DNA from: Arcticibacter eurypsychrophilus
GTDB taxonomy: Bacteria; Bacteroidota; Bacteroidia; Sphingobacteriales; Sphingobacteriaceae
Reading direction: 5' to 3'
DNA length: 64,000 bases
Assembly (NCBI RefSeq): GCF_001730525.1
Contig: NZ_MDFN01000004.1
Location: 1-64,000, forward strand
Shown: piece by piece, positions 28,091 to 38,116 of the stretch
Position numbering within the stretch: position 1 is the first letter of the stretch
Layout: each line of letters starts with the position of its first letter
Program-made: the position numbers and the translations under genes
The notes under the pieces: generated by a model
What the model was told of the DNA's origin: nothing
Seen by the model: the letters and a program-made list of their open reading frames with translations, nothing else
Database searches by the model: none

Positions 28091-30389
28091 CCATTCAGGT
28101 AATATAATTTTAGGCAAGCCATCAGGGATTTCTCTAAAAGATCATACGCAAAATGTAATTGATGAAGGAAAGTATTTGATGTCTTGTCTTATAAACACAA
28201 ACAAAAAATATCTTAATCGTACTGGTAAAGAATTAAGTAGGCGAATAAAAGGTGCTTGCCAATTTCATGATGAGGGTAAAAAAGAATCTAAATGGCAAGA
28301 AGCCTGCCAAAAAGATCATGATAACTTTGTAAAATGGCAACTAGGAAATTTAGGAAAATCATTTGAAGATTACACTATTGTAAAACGAGATGAGGCTGGT
28401 CAATACCTTCGGAACTCAGGTATTAGGCATGAAATATTTTCTCTTATTTTACATGGAAAAAGCAAATTTTCTAATCCAGTACAGGTAGCTATAGCTGCAC
28501 ATCATGCGAAATTAAATCATAAGCATGAGGAAAGATGGATTAAGAAGAATGGAATAAGTGGGAAAGAGAACTGGAAAGAAGGAATAGTTCTTTGGAAATA
28601 TTTTACATCTTTAGAAGGTTTAGTAAGTTTATCTGACTTTAAAGATACTATAGCTAAGTTCTATGAGTACAGTGGAGTTCGTAGCTATCTTCAAATTGCA
28701 GACCATCGGGCTAGTGCCAAAGAGTCAAATAATCCTTATCCATCCATTGATGCTTTTCACTATTCTTTTAATAAAAATTGGACCAAACGACCTGTGCAGG
28801 AAATAGTAGACAAGCACTGGGAGGATATGTTAATGCTATTGAGGGCACCTACTGGTGCTGGGAAAACAGATGCCGCATTGCTATGGGCCTCTAAACAAAT
28901 CGAAAATGGCAGAGCAGAACGTTTGGTTATAGCTATGCCAACTCGATTTGCCTCCAATGCTTTAGCAATAAATACAGCTTCAAGTCTTTCTAATACTGGT
29001 CTTTACCATTCAAGTGCTTGGTTTAACCGTTTCCATAAAAAGGTACAAAATAGAGAAATTAAACAAAAAGACGCAAAAAAAGAGCATGAGTTGGCAAGAT
29101 TAATATTAACGCCTGTTACTGTATGTACAATAGACCATTTAATGATGGCGATGACATTGTCCAGGGAAGATCAGCACACTATATTATTCAATCTTGCAAA
29201 TAGCTGTGTTGTTATTGATGAAGCAGACTTTTATGATGAATTTACTCAGGCTAACATATTGGTATTACTGGAATTTTTAAACCTATTAGATGTGCCGGTA
29301 ATGATAATGAGTGCATCCCTTCCAGAGTCAAGCCTTGAAATGTATCGTAAAAGTGGTTATAAAATTGATGCTATAAGGGAAGATATCTTTGAGATAGAAA
29401 AACCGAGATGTGCTATTAAAAGTAAAAGAGAATATTCCAAAGTAAATGAGTTAAGCGATTTGTTAGAACGTTGTATTTTAGAAGGGAAAGCCATCATTTA
29501 TGTTAATACAGTAGCAAGAGCAATAGAATTTTACGAATGGTTTAAGAAAAAAAAAATTGATGTTATTCTTTATCATAGCCGTTTTACAGAACCAGATAAA
29601 TTAGCTAAAGAAGAATATTTAATTGAGCATTTGGGCAAAGAAGCTTGGCAAAATGGAACAGCAAAAGGAATTGCAATCCTCACTCAGATTGGTGAAATGA
29701 GTGTAAATATTAGTGCTGATATTATGATTTCAGAGATATGTCCGATTGATAGATTGGTGCAAAGAGCAGGGAGACTTTGCCGCTTTAATTCAAATAGGAT
29801 AGGAGAACTTTACGTAATTATACCTCAAAAGGATGATATTCTTTATCCTGCACCTTATGGAACATTTATACAAAAAAAAGGATGGGAACCAATTGAGTCA
29901 TTTACCCAAACGCTTAACTTATTAGAGATTAAAAGTTATTCTCCGAAGAATTTCATTGATTTGGTTAATAATGTTTATCCCACTTTTAAGCATTTTTCAA
30001 CAAAGAGCGAACTTAATGCTAAAAACCTGAAATGGTTATTTTTATACAATTGGGTTATTGGTAGCAAAGAAATTCCTCATGAAGATGAAAACGATACTTC
30101 GTTTTGGAAAAGCCGAGATATTGTTAATAGCAGCACTGTTTATGTAACGAAGCCAGAAAGCAACTATTCCTATTGGAGTGATCTTCAGGCTTTCAAGTGT
30201 GAGTTTTCAATAGAACTCCCGAAATATTTAATAGAAAAGGGTATTAAAAATTTTTCAATTGGGATTGAAACTGTTTACATAGGTAATTTTGATACACATG
30301 AAACTGTGTATTATGCTAGAGAGGGAGTGTATAGCTCTGATTTTGGGTTATTAATCAAAGAACCAGTAATTGATGATAGATTCCTTTAG
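28077..30389 (+). CDS. cas3: CRISPR-associated nuclease/helicase Cas3
   Basis: Cas3 unwinds and degrades DNA bound by Cascade. The frame has no ATG before the conserved region. The TTG at 28077, within the cas7 end, is the likeliest start, and another TTG at 28029 is also in frame. Numbering from 28077: HD nuclease motif CQFHDEGKK with His64-Asp65, AAHHAKLNH at about 140, Walker A APTGAGKT at 257-264, DEAD motif VVIDEADFYDEF at 381-384, and DRLVQRAGRLCRF for motif VI. It is full length with both HD and helicase domains fused, about 770 residues. It is followed by cas4. Confidence 0.9.
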   Translation: MEKTNHSGNIILGKPSGISLKDHTQNVIDEGKYLMSCLINTNKKYLNRTGKELSRRIKGACQFHDEGKKESKWQEACQKDHDNFVKWQLGNLGKSFEDYTIVKRDEAGQYLRNSGIRHEIFSLILHGKSKFSNPVQVAIAAHHAKLNHKHEERWIKKNGISGKENWKEGIVLWKYFTSLEGLVSLSDFKDTIAKFYEYSGVRSYLQIADHRASAKESNNPYPSIDAFHYSFNKNWTKRPVQEIVDKHWEDMLMLLRAPTGAGKTDAALLWASKQIENGRAERLVIAMPTRFASNALAINTASSLSNTGLYHSSAWFNRFHKKVQNREIKQKDAKKEHELARLILTPVTVCTIDHLMMAMTLSREDQHTILFNLANSCVVIDEADFYDEFTQANILVLLEFLNLLDVPVMIMSASLPESSLEMYRKSGYKIDAIREDIFEIEKPRCAIKSKREYSKVNELSDLLERCILEGKAIIYVNTVARAIEFYEWFKKKKIDVILYHSRFTEPDKLAKEEYLIEHLGKEAWQNGTAKGIAILTQIGEMSVNISADIMISEICPIDRLVQRAGRLCRFNSNRIGELYVIIPQKDDILYPAPYGTFIQKKGWEPIESFTQTLNLLEIKSYSPKNFIDLVNNVYPTFKHFSTKSELNAKNLKWLFLYNWVIGSKEIPHEDENDTSFWKSRDIVNSSTVYVTKPESNYSYWSDLQAFKCEFSIELPKYLIEKGIKNFSIGIETVYIGNFDTHETVYYAREGVYSSDFGLLIKEPVIDDRFL

Positions 30390-30413
30390 TTTTAAAAAAA
30401 GTAAATAGATTCT

Positions 30414-30926
30414 ATGCTTATCACCGCAACCTTTATTAATTATTACTTTATCTGTCACAGGAAATTATGGTTGTTCGCCAACGGTATCCGCATGGAACAC
30501 TCTTCAGAAATAGTTGCTGAAGGTAAATTAATTGGTGAAACCACCTATATCGATCGCTCACAACAATATACTGAAGTTGAGGTAGATGGTATTAAAATTG
30601 ATTTTTATGATGCTAAAAACAAGGTGGTACATGAAGTTAAAAAAAGCAATAAAATAGAGAAGGCTCACATTGCTCAGGTAAAATATTATATATACAAATT
30701 AGAGCAAAAGGGGATAGAGGGTGTAACCGGGGTGATTGAATATCCTAAAATGCGGCAAAAAGAGACCGTATTATTAGAATCAGGAGATAAGGAGATGATA
30801 CAAAGCTGGGAAAAGAATATTGAGGAATTGGTTGAGAGTGAAATCTGTCCACCGTTACTTCGTAAGCCCATCTGCAAGCAATGTAGTTATTTCGATTTTT
30901 GTTATGTTGAAGAACCAAAAGATTGA
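30414..30926 (+). CDS. cas4: CRISPR-associated exonuclease Cas4
   Basis: The 170-residue protein is a short Cas4, a RecB-like nuclease that trims and orients prespacers with Cas1-Cas2. Cys14 in YFICHRKLW and Cys154, Cys157, Cys163 in ICKQCSYFDFC are the expected 4Fe-4S ligands. The nuclease core shows IDFYDA and the E-x-K element HEVKKSNK. It precedes cas1 by 15 bp, as is usual in type I-B loci. Confidence 0.92.
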   Translation: MLITATFINYYFICHRKLWLFANGIRMEHSSEIVAEGKLIGETTYIDRSQQYTEVEVDGIKIDFYDAKNKVVHEVKKSNKIEKAHIAQVKYYIYKLEQKGIEGVTGVIEYPKMRQKETVLLESGDKEMIQSWEKNIEELVESEICPPLLRKPICKQCSYFDFCYVEEPKD

Positions 30927-30941
30927 AATATACGTTAGCTC

Positions 30942-31946
30942 ATGAAAAAAACTTATTACTTATTTAATGCAGGACGCCTAAGTCGCAAAGACTATACTTT
31001 GAAGTTTTTACCTGTAGATGAGGATGGGCTCGAAGGCGTACCTAAATATATTCCAGTAGAGGGTGTTTCTGACCTATTTTGTTTTGGGAGTCTAGATGCC
31101 AATAGTGCTTTGTATAATTTCTTGGGTAAAGCCGGAATTGCCGTTCACTTTTTCGATTATTATGAAAATTATACTGGTAGTTTTTGTCCGAAAGAGTACT
31201 TGCTAGCGGGTAAGATGCAGATTTCACAGACTCGTCATTACATTGATTCTAAAAAGCGGATGATTATTGCCCGCAAATTTGTAAGCGGTGGTGCTTTTAA
31301 TATGACTAAGACTTTACGTTATTATCTTAACAGGGACAAAGATGTGAGTGTCTCACTTAATAGTATTGAACTTTTGATGTTACAGATAGAGCAAACGAAA
31401 GAAGTAAATGAATTGATGGGTATAGAGGGTAACATAAGGCAGCGATATTATCAGGCATTTGATATCATTGTAAATAATTATCAGATGGAGGGCAGAAGCA
31501 AGCAGCCTCCTGGTAATGAGTTAAATGCAATGATTTCATTTGGTAATATGATGTGTTATTCTGCTTGTCTTAATCAGTTATATCATACGCAACTAAACCC
31601 TACAATCAGTTTCTTGCATGAACCAGGCTTTAGACGATTTTCGTTAGCACTTGATCTGGCAGAAATTTTTAAACCTGTACTTGTTGATCGTACAATTTTT
31701 AGATTGTTAAATAAAAAGGAGATTTCATCAAAAGATTTTGATATGAACATGAATGGCTGCATGTTAAAAGACTCTGGAAGAAAGGTGTTTGTGAAAGCTT
31801 GGGATGAACGCTTAAATGAAACGTTCAAACATCCTGTATTGAATCGGAATGTAAGTTATAAGCATCTTATTAAATTGGAATGTTATAAGTTGGGTAAACA
31901 TTTATTGGGACTTGATGAATACAAACCGTATAAGGTTAGATGGTAA
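30942..31946 (+). CDS. cas1: CRISPR integrase Cas1
   Basis: The 334-residue integrase inserts new spacers at the leader end. Metal ligands are visible: Glu162 in GIEGNIRQRYY, His226 in SFLHEPG and Asp238/Glu241 in LALDLAEIFKP. Length and sequence are of the type I-B Cas1 group. The protein is complete, so adaptation can be assumed possible. cas2 starts 27 bp downstream. Confidence 0.96.
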   Translation: MKKTYYLFNAGRLSRKDYTLKFLPVDEDGLEGVPKYIPVEGVSDLFCFGSLDANSALYNFLGKAGIAVHFFDYYENYTGSFCPKEYLLAGKMQISQTRHYIDSKKRMIIARKFVSGGAFNMTKTLRYYLNRDKDVSVSLNSIELLMLQIEQTKEVNELMGIEGNIRQRYYQAFDIIVNNYQMEGRSKQPPGNELNAMISFGNMMCYSACLNQLYHTQLNPTISFLHEPGFRRFSLALDLAEIFKPVLVDRTIFRLLNKKEISSKDFDMNMNGCMLKDSGRKVFVKAWDERLNETFKHPVLNRNVSYKHLIKLECYKLGKHLLGLDEYKPYKVRW

Positions 31947-31973
31947 ACAAGCTACTTTTTTAAATATTTAATT

Positions 31974-32237
31974 ATGTATGTTATCTTAGTTTATGACATT
32001 GGAGAAAAGAGAGTTGTAAAAATGCTAAAACTGTGCAGACAGTACTTAAATTGGATACAAAATTCAGTATTTGAAGGAGAAATTAGTCTCGTAAAATTAA
32101 AAGAGTTACTAGCAAAAGCAAAAATGATTATTAATCCGGAGACAGATAGTATCCTTGTTTTTAAAAGCAGAGAAGAGAGGTGGTTAGAAAAAGAAGTGGT
32201 AGGTCTTGAAAAGAACAAGCTAGATAATATCCTTTAA
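31974..32237 (+). CDS. cas2: CRISPR-associated Cas2
   Basis: The 87-residue protein (MYVILVYDIGEKRVVKMLK) is a typical Cas2, the dimeric partner of Cas1 in spacer integration. The N-terminal beta strand holds Asp8, the conserved aspartate of the fold. It is the last cas gene, about 200 bp before the first repeat. Length is within the family range (80-100). Confidence 0.95.
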   Translation: MYVILVYDIGEKRVVKMLKLCRQYLNWIQNSVFEGEISLVKLKELLAKAKMIINPETDSILVFKSREERWLEKEVVGLEKNKLDNIL

Positions 32238-32434
32238 GTTGTCGATGATGATAACACTGTATGTTCTTTGACATTTGAAAATAATGATTAAGGTATAAAA
32301 TAGTCTTTAAAGGGTATAGGATCCGGTTGTCTGTCAATGCATAAGGATCGGTTATTATACACCGACTAATTTTTATAAAAATAAAAGTAATAAAAACGAT
32401 GTTTAAGTATATATTAGACCCGTTTTGTTAACGA
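32238..32434 (+). promoter_or_regulatory. CRISPR leader region
   Basis: This 197-bp AT-rich stretch lies between cas2 and the first repeat. The leader is placed here because the first repeats are perfect while the far end carries mutated repeats. It contains TTTGACATTTG near 32268-32278 and later ATAAAATAG and TCTTTAAAGG, which may be promoter parts. An exact promoter cannot be chosen by eye. Confidence 0.7.
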
Positions 32435-35400
32435 CCCTTAATCGCACCGTACTGGAATTGAAATAACTAAAACGTTAGAGGTTTTAATTGAGGAAAAGCA
32501 CCCTTAATCGCACCGTACTGGAATTGAAATAACTAAAACGTTAGAGGTTTTAATTGAGGAAAAGCACCCTTAATCGCACCGTACTTTTAAAACAAATGAT
32601 GCAGAAATTTTAATACGCCCTTAATCGCACCGTACTGGAATTGAAATCATTTTAAAACAAATGATGCAGAAATTTTAATACGCCCTTAATCGCACCGTAC
32701 TGGAATTGAAATTCAAACTGTACTTGATCTCTACCTATCTGCCGTTGCACCCTTAATCGCACCGTACTGGAATTGAAATACAACCAGAAACTCTATTGTT
32801 CTGAAATTATTAACACCCTTAATCGCACCGTACTGGAATTGAAATACAACTGGAGGAGGAACAACAATAGCAGGAAGCGTAACCCTTAATCGCACCGTAC
32901 TGGTACTGGAATTGAAATTTGATAATCTCTGATAATTTGATACTCTGACATTGAACCCTTAATCGCACCGTACTGGAATTGAAATAATTTTAAAACAAAT
33001 GATGCAGAAATTTTAATACGCCCTTAATCGCACCGTACTGGAATTGAAATCATAACCGAGGTAAAGGAGGATGACGTAAGCATAAACCCTTAATCGCACC
33101 GTACTGGAATTGAAATACAACCAGAAACTCTATTGTTCTGAAATTATTAACACCCTTAATCGCACCGTACTGGAATTGAAATATTATACTGCTGATACAT
33201 ATAATTTCATCGATATACCCTTAATCGCACCGTACTGGAATTGAAATCAGGATGATCAAAGCACATTTTCAGTTGACGCTAAACAAGTCGCTGGTATTGG
33301 TCAACTTCCCTTAATCGCACCGTACTGGAATTGAAATAGTGAACCAGTACAGGACACAGACGGTAGCTGGTTGTCCCTTAATCGCACCGTACTGGAATTG
33401 AAATAACTAAAACGTTAGAGGTTTTAATTGAGGAAAAGCACCCTTAATCGCACCGTACTGGAATTGAAATAGGATTGACTTTGATCCAGTAACACATGAG
33501 TGCAGCCCTTAATCGCACCGTACTGGAATTGAAATAGGATTGACTTTGATCCAGTAACACATGAGTGCAGCCCTTAATCGCACCGTACTGGAATTGAAAT
33601 AGGATTGACTTTGATCCAGTAACACATGAGTGCAGCCCTTAATCGCACCGTACTGGAATTGAAATAGGATTGACTTTGATCCAGTAACACATGAGTGCAG
33701 CCCTTAATCGCACCGTACTGGAATTGAAATCAGGATGATCAAAGCACATTTTCAGTTGAAGAAAATCCCTTAATCGCACCGGACTGGAATTGAAATCTAG
33801 TAGACCCAGATGATGATGAAGAAGCGCCGCTACCCCTTAATCGCACCGTACTGGAATTGAAATCACACAGTAATAATGAACTTCATTAAGTATTCAGAGC
33901 CCTTAATCGCACCGTACTGGAATTGAAATATAGGCAAATCACGCAAAGGAATAAAATATGTTTTCCCCTTAATCGCACCGTACTGGAATTGAAATCATTC
34001 AAGAATGCGACCAACTTTGATGCCGACCAGTCCCTTAATCGCACCGTACTGGAATTGAAATTCTTTCAGCCCTTCATGCTTCATTTTCGCTTTTTCCCCT
34101 TAATCGCACCGTACTGGAATTGAAATATTATTGAAATTCTCTGAACTCTTATTATTATTCACCCTTAATCGCACCGTACTGGAATTGAAATCTTTTCTTT
34201 GCAGGTGCATAGATTTAGCGTAATACTCCCTTAATCGCACCGTACTGGAATTGAAATTGCTTTACCCTATTAGGAATGATCTCATGTAATTTTCCCTTAA
34301 TCGCACCGTACTGGAATTGAAATCACGCCTTTTGTTCCTTTAAATTCAGGAGCAACATTCCCTTAATCGCACCGTACTGGAATTGAAATTTTGCAAAGTT
34401 AGGAGATGCCTTTACTTCTATTTTTCCCTTAATCGCACCGTACTGGAATTGAAATTCGCCTATCTTAATACCTCCACATTCATCAAATAACCCTTAATCG
34501 CACCGTACTGGAATTGAAATATCTAAATCAAACCGACAAACTGCACTACCTAATGACCCTTAATCGCACCGTACTGGAATTGAAATCGCTTAAACGTCTG
34601 GTTGATGTTAATATTGGTAACTCCCTTAATCGCACCGTACTGGAATTGAAATATGTAAGTCATATTCTTATCCTATTAAATTTCCTTGTCCCTTAATCGC
34701 ACCGTACTGGAATTGAAATCGGAACAACCCTAATCGCAACAGTAACCCCAACACCCCCTTAATCGCACCGTACTGGAATTGAAATCGGAACAACCCTAAT
34801 CGCAACAGTAACCCCAACACCCCCTTAATCGCACCGTACTGGAATTGAAATAAATATAATAGCGGAGATGTCGTAGGCGTTAAACAGACCCTTAATCGCA
34901 CCGTACTGGAATTGAAATATGTAAGTCATATTCTTATCCTATTAAATTTCCTTGTCCCTTAATCGCACCGTACTGGAATTGAAATATGTAAGTCATATTC
35001 TTATCCTATTAAATTTCCTTGTCCCTTAATCGCACCGTACTGGAATTGAAATATGTAAGTCATATTCTTATCCTATTAAATTTCCTTGTCCCTTAATCGC
35101 ACCGTACTGGAATTGAAATATGTAAGTCATATTCTTATCCTATTAAATTTCCTTGTCCCTTAATCGCACCGTACTGGAATTGAAATATGTAAGTCATATT
35201 CTTATCCTATTAAATTTCCTTGTCCCTTAATCGCACCGTACTGGAATTGAAATATGTAAGTCATATTCTTATCCTATTAAATTTCACATGTTAGGATTTA
35301 TAATATCCAAAAATTCAATCCCTTAATCGCACCGTACTGGAATTGAAATCAAGACGTATAATAGCGGAGATGTCGTAGGCGTTAAACAGACCCTTAATCG

Positions 35401-38015
35401 CACCGTACTGGAATTGAAATCAATGTATGAACTCACCACAACAATCAGAACCGGTCCCTTAATCGCACCGTACTGGAATTGAAATCACATTTCACTAAGC
35501 GTTGCGGCTATGAAAATAAGTCCCTTAATCGCACCGTACTGGAATTGAAATAGCTTAGTTAGGCTGTAGATAACCGTTGCAACCCCTCCCTTAATCGCAC
35601 CGTACTGGAATTGAAATCTTGCTGAAAATAACCACAATGAGTCAGGGCATCTCCCTTAATCGCACCGTACTGGAATTGAAATTCGTTATAAAAAGTACAA
35701 CCGTAACCGATTGTAGCTCCCTTAATCGCACCGTACTGGAATTGAAATCAAGACTTGGGTAAAATAATCAACGTCAGCCTGAGAAGACCCTTAATCGCAC
35801 CGTACTGGAATTGAAATTTTACAGTAACGAGTTTAAGTTAAATGATTTTTGTTCCCTTAATCGCACCGTACTGGAATTGAAATTTAGACGTGCTAAACGC
35901 AGGTCACATTCTTATTAACCCTTAATCGCACCGTACTGGAATTGAAATCAAGCTGGAGGAGGAACAACAATAGCAGGAAGCGTAACCCTTAATCGCACCG
36001 TACTGGTACTGGAATTGAAATTTGATAATCTCTGATAATTTGATACTCTGACATTGAACCCTTAATCGCACCGTACTGGAATTGAAATTAGGTACAAATA
36101 TACTAATACGTTCGTTCGTTTGCCCCTTAATCGCACCGTACTGGAATTGAAATCAAAGATTCTGGTTCAAACAAATGTTCTTTTACTTCCCTTAATCGCA
36201 CCGTACTGGAATTGAAATCACATTTCACTAAGCGTTGCGGCTATGAAAATAAGTCCCTTAATCGCACCGTACTGGAATTGAAATCTAGTCGGCTCAGCTA
36301 TAACATTAATAGGTGGTCCACCCTTAATCGTACTGGAATTGAAATCGTGAGTACGATAACATAATGTCACAAAATATTGGTACCCTTAATCGCACCGTAC
36401 TGGAATTGAAATCTAGTCGGCTCAGCTATAACATTAATAGGTGGTCCACCCTTAATCGTACTGGAATTGAAATCGTGAGTACGATAACATAATGTCACAA
36501 AATATTGGTACCCTTAATCGCACCGTACTGGAATTGAAATAAATATAATAGCGGAGATGTCGTAGGCGTTAAACAGACCCTTAATCGCACCGTACTGGAA
36601 TTGAAATATGACTCTTAGCCCCTCGAACAGCGCCCCCATATAACCCTTAATCGCACCGTACTGGAATTGAAATATGACTCTTAGCCCCTCGAACAGCGCC
36701 CCCATATAACCCTTAATCGCACCGTACTGGAATTGAAATATGACTCTTAGCCCCTCGAACAGCGCCCCCATATAACCCTTAATCGCACCTAAAATATCAG
36801 GATCTATAATCTGATTTACATCCTTAATCACACCGTACTGGAATTGAAATCTAAATGGAAGTTCATCATTATGCAAACGTTTAAATCCCTTAATCGCACC
36901 GTACTGGAATTGAAATCAGGATGATCAAAGCACATTTTCAGTTGAAGAAAATCCCTTAATCGCACCGGACTGGAATTGAAATCTAGTAGACCCAGATGAT
37001 GATGAAGAAGCGCCGCTACCCCTTAATCGCACCGTACTGGAATTGAAATATGACTCTTAGCTGCAAATAAAAGCAACATTAGCCCGTATTGCCCCCTTAA
37101 TCGCACCGTACTGGAATTGAAATAAAAACAGGGAGCAGTTTTCAGGAAAAAGATGCTTTCCCTTAATCGCACCGTACTGGAATTGAAATATGCACCGCAA
37201 AGCCTAATTATGAAGGATGGTGGAGACCCTTAATCGCACCGTACTGGAATTGAGATTCGACACCGAATCCTATAAAATTGGCTATCCTAGACCCTTAATC
37301 GCACCGTACTGGAATTGAAATTCCAGCGATACAGACCGCACATGATCCGTATATAAACCCTTAATTGCACCGTACTGGAATTGAAATTCATACGCAGCAG
37401 GGCTAATGATCGCTTCAGGCGGCCCCTTAATCGCACCGTACTGGAATTGAAATCACGTATAATATGAACGGATTAATAAAGGTTCATATCCCTTAATCGC
37501 ACCGTACTGGAATTGAAATAGTATTGACGCTTACATGCCACTTGGAGATATTGCTCCCTTAATCGCACCGTACTGGAATTGAAATATATTAGAAGGTACA
37601 AGAATTTTGTTCACTGGACTTCCGTTAAATAGCTCCTTCATCGCGGCAAGATGATCCCCTTAATCGCACCGTACTGGAATTGAAATAGTACTGGCAATGC
37701 TGATGCTGTTGCTCCTGTTGACCCTTAATCGCACCGTACTGGAATTGAAATATACGAGCTGATTCCTCAACGTAAAGGTAATCTATCCCTTAATCGCACC
37801 GTACTGGAATTGAAATAGTTACACCGAGTGCGTGGTCAGGTACCATTTCGATACCCTTAATCGCACCTTACTGGAATTGAAATCACTCTGGACATTTAGT
37901 TATGATCATATGAATAAATGCCTTTAATCGCACCGTACTGGAATTGAAATTTATGAAAGCTCACTTACTATTAGTATTCTTAACCTCCCTTAATCGCACC
38001 GTACTGAATTGAAAT
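32435..38015 (+). CRISPR. CRISPR array, about 84 repeat units of 30 bp
   Basis: The repeat is 30 bp, beginning CCCTTAATCGCACCG and ending TACTGGAATTGAAAT. I counted 84 units and 83 spacers, mostly 35-37 bp. At least 15 spacer families occur more than once and cover about half of the array: for example one at 32465, 32531 and 33405; one four times in a row at 33471-33700; one six times at 34653 and 34919-35223. Odd units: truncated repeats at 32567-32584 and 36776-36789, 36-bp repeats at 32883 and 35986, 25-bp repeats at 36321 and 36449. Long or chimeric spacers are at 33248-33307, 35254-35319, 37050-37093 and 37586-37656. The distal repeats at 37854, 37921 and 37987 carry mutations, marking the old end. 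Confidence 0.98.
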
Positions 38016-38049
38016 AGCTTGCACCTGACGATAAGTAAGACCCCTTGTA

Positions 38050-38076
38050 ATCGGTAAGTAATAATTATTTACCGAT
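38050..38076 (+). terminator. Hairpin with T-run after the array
   Basis: ATCGGTAA at 38050-38057 pairs perfectly with TTACCGAT at 38069-38076 and is followed by TTTG. It sits 35 bp after the last repeat and could end the pre-crRNA transcript. It also forms part of the site in which the insertion sequence landed. Confidence 0.4.
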
Positions 38077-38084
38077 TTTGTTGC

Positions 38085-38092
38085 ACTATTAC
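38085..38092 (+). repeat. Target site duplication, left copy
   Basis: ACTATTAC directly precedes the left inverted repeat of the ISL3 element and is repeated exactly at the right end. Eight bases is the usual duplication length of ISL3 elements. Confidence 0.9.
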
Positions 38093-38116
38093 GGTTCTTC
38101 GCCAATTTTGATGCAC
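38093..38116 (+). repeat. ISL3 terminal inverted repeat, left
   Basis: The 24-bp end matches the reverse complement of the right end at 23 positions. It includes the last base of the transposase stop codon. Confidence 0.9.

Noticed and set aside
33923-36876. Open frames on both strands within the array, with repeated LNRTVLELK or FQFQYGAIKG
   Set aside because: They are translations of the CRISPR repeats and change with spacer frame, so they are not genes.
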